Shown: piece after piece, positions 60,743 through 64,000 of the stretch
Layout of the letters: the number at the start of each line of letters is the position of its first letter
How positions within the stretch are numbered: position 1 is the first letter of the stretch
Assembly: GCF_001636615.1 (NCBI RefSeq)
Contig: NZ_LGEK01000007.1
Span: forward strand, 26,044 to 90,043
Source of the DNA: Mucilaginibacter sp. L294
Lineage (GTDB): Bacteria > Bacteroidota > Bacteroidia > Sphingobacteriales > Sphingobacteriaceae
DNA: 64,000 nucleotides
Direction: 5' to 3'
Made by a program: the position numbers and the translations under genes
The notes under the pieces: model-generated
The model's database searches: none
What the model was told of the DNA's origin: nothing
What the model saw: the letters and a program-made list of their open reading frames with translations, nothing else

Positions 60743-60783
60743 GAATTTGTACAGGCTTATTGTAAGTAGGCCTGTACAAATTC
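60743..60783 (+). terminator. 14-bp stem terminator overlapping the next gene's 3' end
   Basis: GAATTTGTACAGGC (60743-60756) pairs with 60770-60783, leaving a 13-base loop. The right arm lies inside the last codons of the minus-strand gene at 60757-61023. The stem can end transcription of the plus-strand gene and, in reverse, the minus-strand gene. Confidence 0.7.
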
Positions 60784-61023
60784 ATCATTATTTATGGCTA
60801 ATACCAAGGCATCTAAAAACGTCTTTTCAGGCGAGGTGCCGTCAAGTTTCGCAGCGTAATCTTCCAATACATCAAGGTAAGCTACTGCTTCTTGTTCATC
60901 TTCAAACAGCAATATTAAACTGCCGTTTACTTCGGTATCAAAGCCGCCGGATGGGGCAGGCAGGTTGAAATTTTGGAGTACATTGCCTACAAATCCCGCC
61001 TGTGCTGTATCTATTTTAAGCAT
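60757..61023 (-). CDS. Small hypothetical protein
   Basis: An 88-residue cytoplasmic acidic protein (MLKIDTAQAGFVGNVLQNFNLPAPSGG...) with no signal or TM segment. GSLILLFEDEQEAVAYLDVLEDYAAKLDG looks like a helical dimer-forming unit. The C-terminal AINNDEFVQAYLQ overlaps the terminator hairpin of the neighbour. No family is recognised. It is 31 bp downstream of the second DUF4251 gene on the same strand. Confidence 0.6.
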   Translation of the reverse strand: MLKIDTAQAGFVGNVLQNFNLPAPSGGFDTEVNGSLILLFEDEQEAVAYLDVLEDYAAKLDGTSPEKTFLDALVLAINNDEFVQAYLQ

Positions 61024-61054
61024 AATGTTAATGGTTTGTAGGGGTAACCATTAA

Positions 61055-61570
61055 TTACGCTTTCGGTTTGCCTCTTTCTTTTATATAACCGTTAAATCGT
61101 ATCTGTTGCCTGTTCATACTTATCACGGTAAGGTCGGCATTACCATTTTCGTAAACCTGTAAGGTCATTTGGGTAACATTATGGGTATCATTAGTTTTTA
61201 TACTAATGTTATAGCTGCCATCTTTTTTAGCATTTGTTTTATAATCAAATTTGGTTGATCTGAACTTAATGCCATTATCTTCGCTGCTGTTATAACCCAC
61301 GCCTGAATATGCCACCCCCCAGTAGGGCAAATAAGCTTCTACGGTATCAGGAGCAACGGTAAGGTCATATGCCGATGTTAAATACCTGGCCCCGCCACCA
61401 CTCGGGTACATATATGATGCCTGGAAAACATAATTTTTTGCATCAATAAGTTCCTTTATTTCGGCGGCTTTCTTTGCTTGTTTAATAGCCTTTTTGCTTT
61501 GCGCATTTGCAGAGGGTATAGCCGTAACTACGATAAGCAGCGCAAATAATATTTTTACTAAAGTTTTCAT
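61055..61570 (-). CDS. DUF4251 exported protein 2
   Basis: A 171-residue protein with a signal peptide (MKTLVKILFALLIVVTAIPSANAQ). The mature part matches DUF4251: KNYVFQASYMYPSGGGARYLTSAYDLTVAPDTVEAYLPYWG, then FRSTKFDYKTNAKKDGSYNISIKTNDTHN, then LTVISMNRQQIRFNGYI. It is a paralog of the gene at 58901. The two genes flank the TIM-barrel gene and the small 88-residue gene. Periplasmic; function unknown. Confidence 0.88.
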   Translation of the reverse strand: MKTLVKILFALLIVVTAIPSANAQSKKAIKQAKKAAEIKELIDAKNYVFQASYMYPSGGGARYLTSAYDLTVAPDTVEAYLPYWGVAYSGVGYNSSEDNGIKFRSTKFDYKTNAKKDGSYNISIKTNDTHNVTQMTLQVYENGNADLTVISMNRQQIRFNGYIKERGKPKA

Positions 61571-61781
61571 TTTTAATTGCTTAAATAAATATAACGAAGT
61601 TTTTATTAGACTTTGTATAGGGTTAAAAGTTTAATTACTAATGGGCAATAAGGGGATTGATGTATCCGGCGGCGATTTACTGTTTGTGTATAATGCATCT
61701 GTTTTCATGATCTGTGTTTTACTTACAGATGCAGCCAGTAGCGTTATTCCATAAATAAGATTGGAATTATTTATAAAAAGA

Positions 61782-61807
61782 AAAGCCACCCGGTATTGGG
61801 TGGCTTT
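61782..61807 (-). terminator. Intrinsic terminator after htpG
   Basis: AAAGCCACCC (61782-61791) pairs with GGGTGGCTTT (61798-61807) around a 6-base loop. On the minus strand it is followed by a T-rich stretch. It lies 40 bp after the htpG stop. Confidence 0.85.
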
Positions 61808-61847
61808 AAATTCTATTATCCCGTAAAGAGGGTTAGGTAACTGAGTA

Positions 61848-63731
61848 TTATATCAAGCTAACGCTGCGGTTAACAAACTCGGTAAGTTCGGCACCGGTTA
61901 ATAAACCTTGCGATAACAGGGCCAGGTCAAAAGCTTGTTTAGCCAGCTGCGCCTGTACACCTTCATCTTCGCTTTCTAAAATTCGGCTTATTAGTTTGTG
62001 GTTACCATTTACAATAACCTTATAGTTATCGGGCATGTTACCATAAAAGCCCATTCCGCCACCCATAGCAGCCATATCTTTCATGCGGCGCATAAACTCA
62101 TCCATGGTTACAGTTACCGGTAACTCATCTGGGTTAAGGCTTTCCAATTGCACTTTGTATGCTGGCTTGTTGATGGCCTTATCAAATATCTCTTTAATTT
62201 TTGTTGATTGCTCTTCTGTAAGCACATGCTCAGGGGCATCATCCTTTTTGATCAGCTTATCGGCAACATCAGCATCAACACGTTTAAGCGATGTTTTCTC
62301 TAATTTCTGCTCCAACTGACTAATAAAGTGGTTATCGATAGGAGAGTTCATCACCAATACATCATAACCTTTTTTATTTGCCGATTGGATAAACGCATCC
62401 TGTTTCTCGGCATCGTTGGTATAAATGTATATTAGTTGTCCGTCTTTATCGGTTTGTGTGCCTTCTACCTTGTCTTTGTACTCAGGTAGGGTAAAGTTTT
62501 CTTTGGCGGTGTTGGTCACCAAAACAAAGTCTTTTGCTTTATCGTAGAATTTCTCTTCGCTCACCATGCCATATTTTACAAACAGGCCAATGTCGTTCCA
62601 TTTCTCCTCAAATCCTTTACGATCGGCTTTAAACAGGTCGGCCAATTTATCGGCTACCTTTTTGGTGATGTAGCTGTTTATCTTTTTAACATTGCTATCG
62701 GCTTGTAAAAAGCTACGCGATACATTCAGCGGGATATCCGGTGAATCAATAACGCCATGTAGCAGCATTAAAAACTCGGGGACGATATCTTTCACCTCGT
62801 CGGTAATAAATACCTGGCGCGAGAATAATTTGATTTTGTTGCGGGTTATCTCAAAGTCGTTTTTCAGTTTCGGGAAATATAATACACCTGTTAGGTTGAA
62901 AGGATAATCAACATTCAGGTGGATCCAGAACAACGGGTCTTCGCTATACGGATAAAGTTGTTTGTAAAAGTCAAGGTAATCATCGTCTTTTAATTCGTTT
63001 GGTGCCTTTGTCCAGATAGGGTTGGTATCGTTAATGATGTTATCAACCTCAACAGATTTGTATTTTGGTTTGCCTTCCTCATCAACACCGTCTTCTTCCT
63101 CTTGCGTGGTAGTGCCAAATTTAATTGGCACCGGCAGGAATTTGGCATATTTATCCAGTATCTCCTGGATGCGTTGCTGGCTTAAAAACTCTTCAGATTC
63201 GGCATTAATGTGCAGGGTAATTTCGGTACCACGCTCTTCCAGGTTGCCATCGCTTATTTCAAACTCGGTGCTGCCATCGCAAACCCAATGGGCAGGAGTA
63301 GCGCCATCCTGGTATGATAGGGTTTCTATCTCCACCTTATCGGCCACCATAAATGCAGAGTAGAAGCCCAACCCAAAACGACCGATGATCTCATTGGCGT
63401 CTTTAGCTTCTTTAAACTTCTCCATAAACTCGGTAGCGCCCGAGAATGCTATCTGGTTGATGTATTTTTTTATTTCTTCGGCCGTCATACCCAAACCGTT
63501 ATCAGATATGGTAATGGTCTTTTTGTCGGCATCAAAGGCAACTTCAACGCGCAGGTCGCCCAGGTCGCCGTTATATTGGCCTAATGAAGCAAGGCGTTTT
63601 ATTTTTTGCGTAGCATCAACAGCGTTTGATACCAGTTCGCGCAGAAATATCTCGGTATCAGAGTATAAGAACTTTTTAATGATGGGGAAAATATTTTCGG
63701 TATGGATCGAAATTGTTCCTTTTTCTTGCAT
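61848..63731 (-). CDS. htpG: Molecular chaperone HtpG (Hsp90)
   Basis: A 627-residue Hsp90. The start MQEKGTISIHTENIFPIIK at 63731 is preferred to a longer reading from 63776. The N-terminal ATPase has ELVSNAVDATQKIKR, ITISDNGLGMTAEEIKK and IGRFGLGFYSAFMVADKV. The middle domain has WIHLNVDYPFNLTGVLYFPK, LNVSRSFLQAD, and the C-terminal dimer part ends LLTGAELTEFVNRSVSLI. It folds client proteins under heat or oxidative stress in the cytoplasm. Its terminator lies 40 bp downstream. Confidence 0.97.
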   Translation of the reverse strand: MQEKGTISIHTENIFPIIKKFLYSDTEIFLRELVSNAVDATQKIKRLASLGQYNGDLGDLRVEVAFDADKKTITISDNGLGMTAEEIKKYINQIAFSGATEFMEKFKEAKDANEIIGRFGLGFYSAFMVADKVEIETLSYQDGATPAHWVCDGSTEFEISDGNLEERGTEITLHINAESEEFLSQQRIQEILDKYAKFLPVPIKFGTTTQEEEDGVDEEGKPKYKSVEVDNIINDTNPIWTKAPNELKDDDYLDFYKQLYPYSEDPLFWIHLNVDYPFNLTGVLYFPKLKNDFEITRNKIKLFSRQVFITDEVKDIVPEFLMLLHGVIDSPDIPLNVSRSFLQADSNVKKINSYITKKVADKLADLFKADRKGFEEKWNDIGLFVKYGMVSEEKFYDKAKDFVLVTNTAKENFTLPEYKDKVEGTQTDKDGQLIYIYTNDAEKQDAFIQSANKKGYDVLVMNSPIDNHFISQLEQKLEKTSLKRVDADVADKLIKKDDAPEHVLTEEQSTKIKEIFDKAINKPAYKVQLESLNPDELPVTVTMDEFMRRMKDMAAMGGGMGFYGNMPDNYKVIVNGNHKLISRILESEDEGVQAQLAKQAFDLALLSQGLLTGAELTEFVNRSVSLI

Positions 63732-63900
63732 AGTTGTACTTTTTTGAAAATTTGAATGATTTACGGATACACCCAATCAATGCCCGTTCCAAAGGATGAG
63801 ATTTGCCAAATTGGCAGAGGGGGAGGGCGCAGATGAACGCTGTTCCTCCGCGCGTCATTGCTGTAATGGTTAGGTAATTCGGTAACAGAATTAGGTAATT
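63732..63900. other. htpG upstream region with a short palindrome and likely IS edge
   Basis: The 169-bp stretch holds a 13-bp palindrome TGCCAA-A-TTGGCA (63804-63816) and, nearer the right edge, the repeats assigned to the IS end. No gene is seen. Confidence 0.5.
63870..63900. repeat. Direct repeats TTAGGTAATT at the IS end
   Basis: TTAGGTAATT occurs at 63870-63879 and again at 63891-63900, 21 bp apart, directly beyond the transposase stop. Repeats of this kind are usual transposase-binding sites at an IS end. A TG at 63862-63863 might be the tip, but no second end is present for comparison. Confidence 0.5.
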
Positions 63901-63981
63901 TTATTTGTTGTTTAGGGAGACCATATCTATAGGTTTTTTACCGTTGATGCCCTGGTGTGGCCTTTCCCAATTGTAATAAAC
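63901..63981 (-). pseudogene. C-terminal end of an IS transposase (integrase-core, IS3/IS481-like)
   Basis: The minus strand, read to a stop at 63901-63903, encodes VYYNWERPHQGINGKKPID and five or more further residues before the stop. YNxxRPHQGIxGKxPxD is the C-terminal signature of DDE integrase-core transposases of the IS3 or IS481 type. The rest of the gene is cut off by the contig end, so this is a fragment of the assembly and not proof of a broken gene. The frame continues directly into the adapter at 63982. Confidence 0.75.
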
Positions 63982-64000
63982 CTGTCTCTTATACACATCT
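63982..64000. other. Tn5 mosaic end / Nextera adapter sequence (artefact)
   Basis: CTGTCTCTTATACACATCT is the 19-bp Tn5 mosaic end, as read at the end of a tagmented (Nextera) library fragment. It is exact and sits at the last bases of the window. It is an untrimmed adapter, not genome sequence. Confidence 0.95.

Overview
The window is one end of a draft-assembly contig from a Bacteroidota bacterium, most likely family Sphingobacteriaceae (Mucilaginibacter- or Pedobacter-like). The support is: a 286-residue primary sigma factor of the short Bacteroidota type; a MurF-alanine racemase fusion; lineage-typical families (DUF3667, DUF4251, DUF1349, TCR/Tet-type MFS pairs); lipoproteins with the SCKKD-type start; and several TAnnTTTG -7 boxes, the Bacteroidota promoter hallmark. 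No plasmid, prophage or CRISPR signal was seen. The last 19 bases are the Tn5 mosaic end used in Nextera libraries, so they are adapter and not genome. They follow the C-terminal end of an IS transposase, which is probably why the contig stops there.

Layout. 1-8.7 kb: a truncated Tat-exported protein, a cupin, small exported or membrane proteins, an SDR-TetR pair with conspicuous palindromic operators, and an SDR-AraC pair. 8.7-13.5 kb: a thioredoxin-like protein, a GH43 glycosidase, a diheme cytochrome c, two NAD(P)-binding proteins and a divergent HxlR regulator with two operators. 13.5-18 kb: tRNA-Leu and tRNA-Gly, recX, a TauE/SafE exporter and the murF-alr fusion. 18.4-26.1 kb: DUF502, two tandem MFS pumps, a LOG-family protein and a GH20 hexosaminidase with a sugar symporter. 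26.1-33.1 kb: a repeat nest, trpA, nhaA, a Sua5/YciO protein, yceI, an FMN-binding glutamate-synthase-like enzyme and sucC. 33.2-46.2 kb: lolD with two odd small genes, an S41 protease, smc, phzF-like, a minimal ABC pair, nfi, rpoD, a DUF2975/HTH pair and an MBL hydrolase. 46.2-48.1 kb: tandem repeats, a methyltransferase and a 0.7-kb gene-free stretch full of inverted repeats. 48.1-53.4 kb: a five-gene envelope cluster centred on a vanadium-haloperoxidase-type lipoprotein. 53.6-58.9 kb: RidA, D-threonine aldolase, M19 dipeptidase and a GH63-like glucosidase in one run. 58.9-64 kb: two DUF4251 proteins, a Tat-exported TIM-barrel protein, htpG and the IS end.

How the genes work together. Most of the window is housekeeping: translation (tRNAs, threonylcarbamoyl-adenosine family), cell wall (MurF/Alr), chromosome (SMC), transcription (RpoD), protein folding (HtpG) and the TCA cycle (SucC). 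Scattered between are carbohydrate- and D-amino-acid-salvage modules. The most interesting parts are the haloperoxidase/DoxX-like/outer-membrane-barrel cluster, the D-amino-acid run, several well-defined operator arrays, a HAD-fold protein with Glu in place of its nucleophile Asp, and a dispersed repeat family (CACAGAG/CTCTGTGG) that abuts trpA and a methyltransferase. I found no clearly new defence system.
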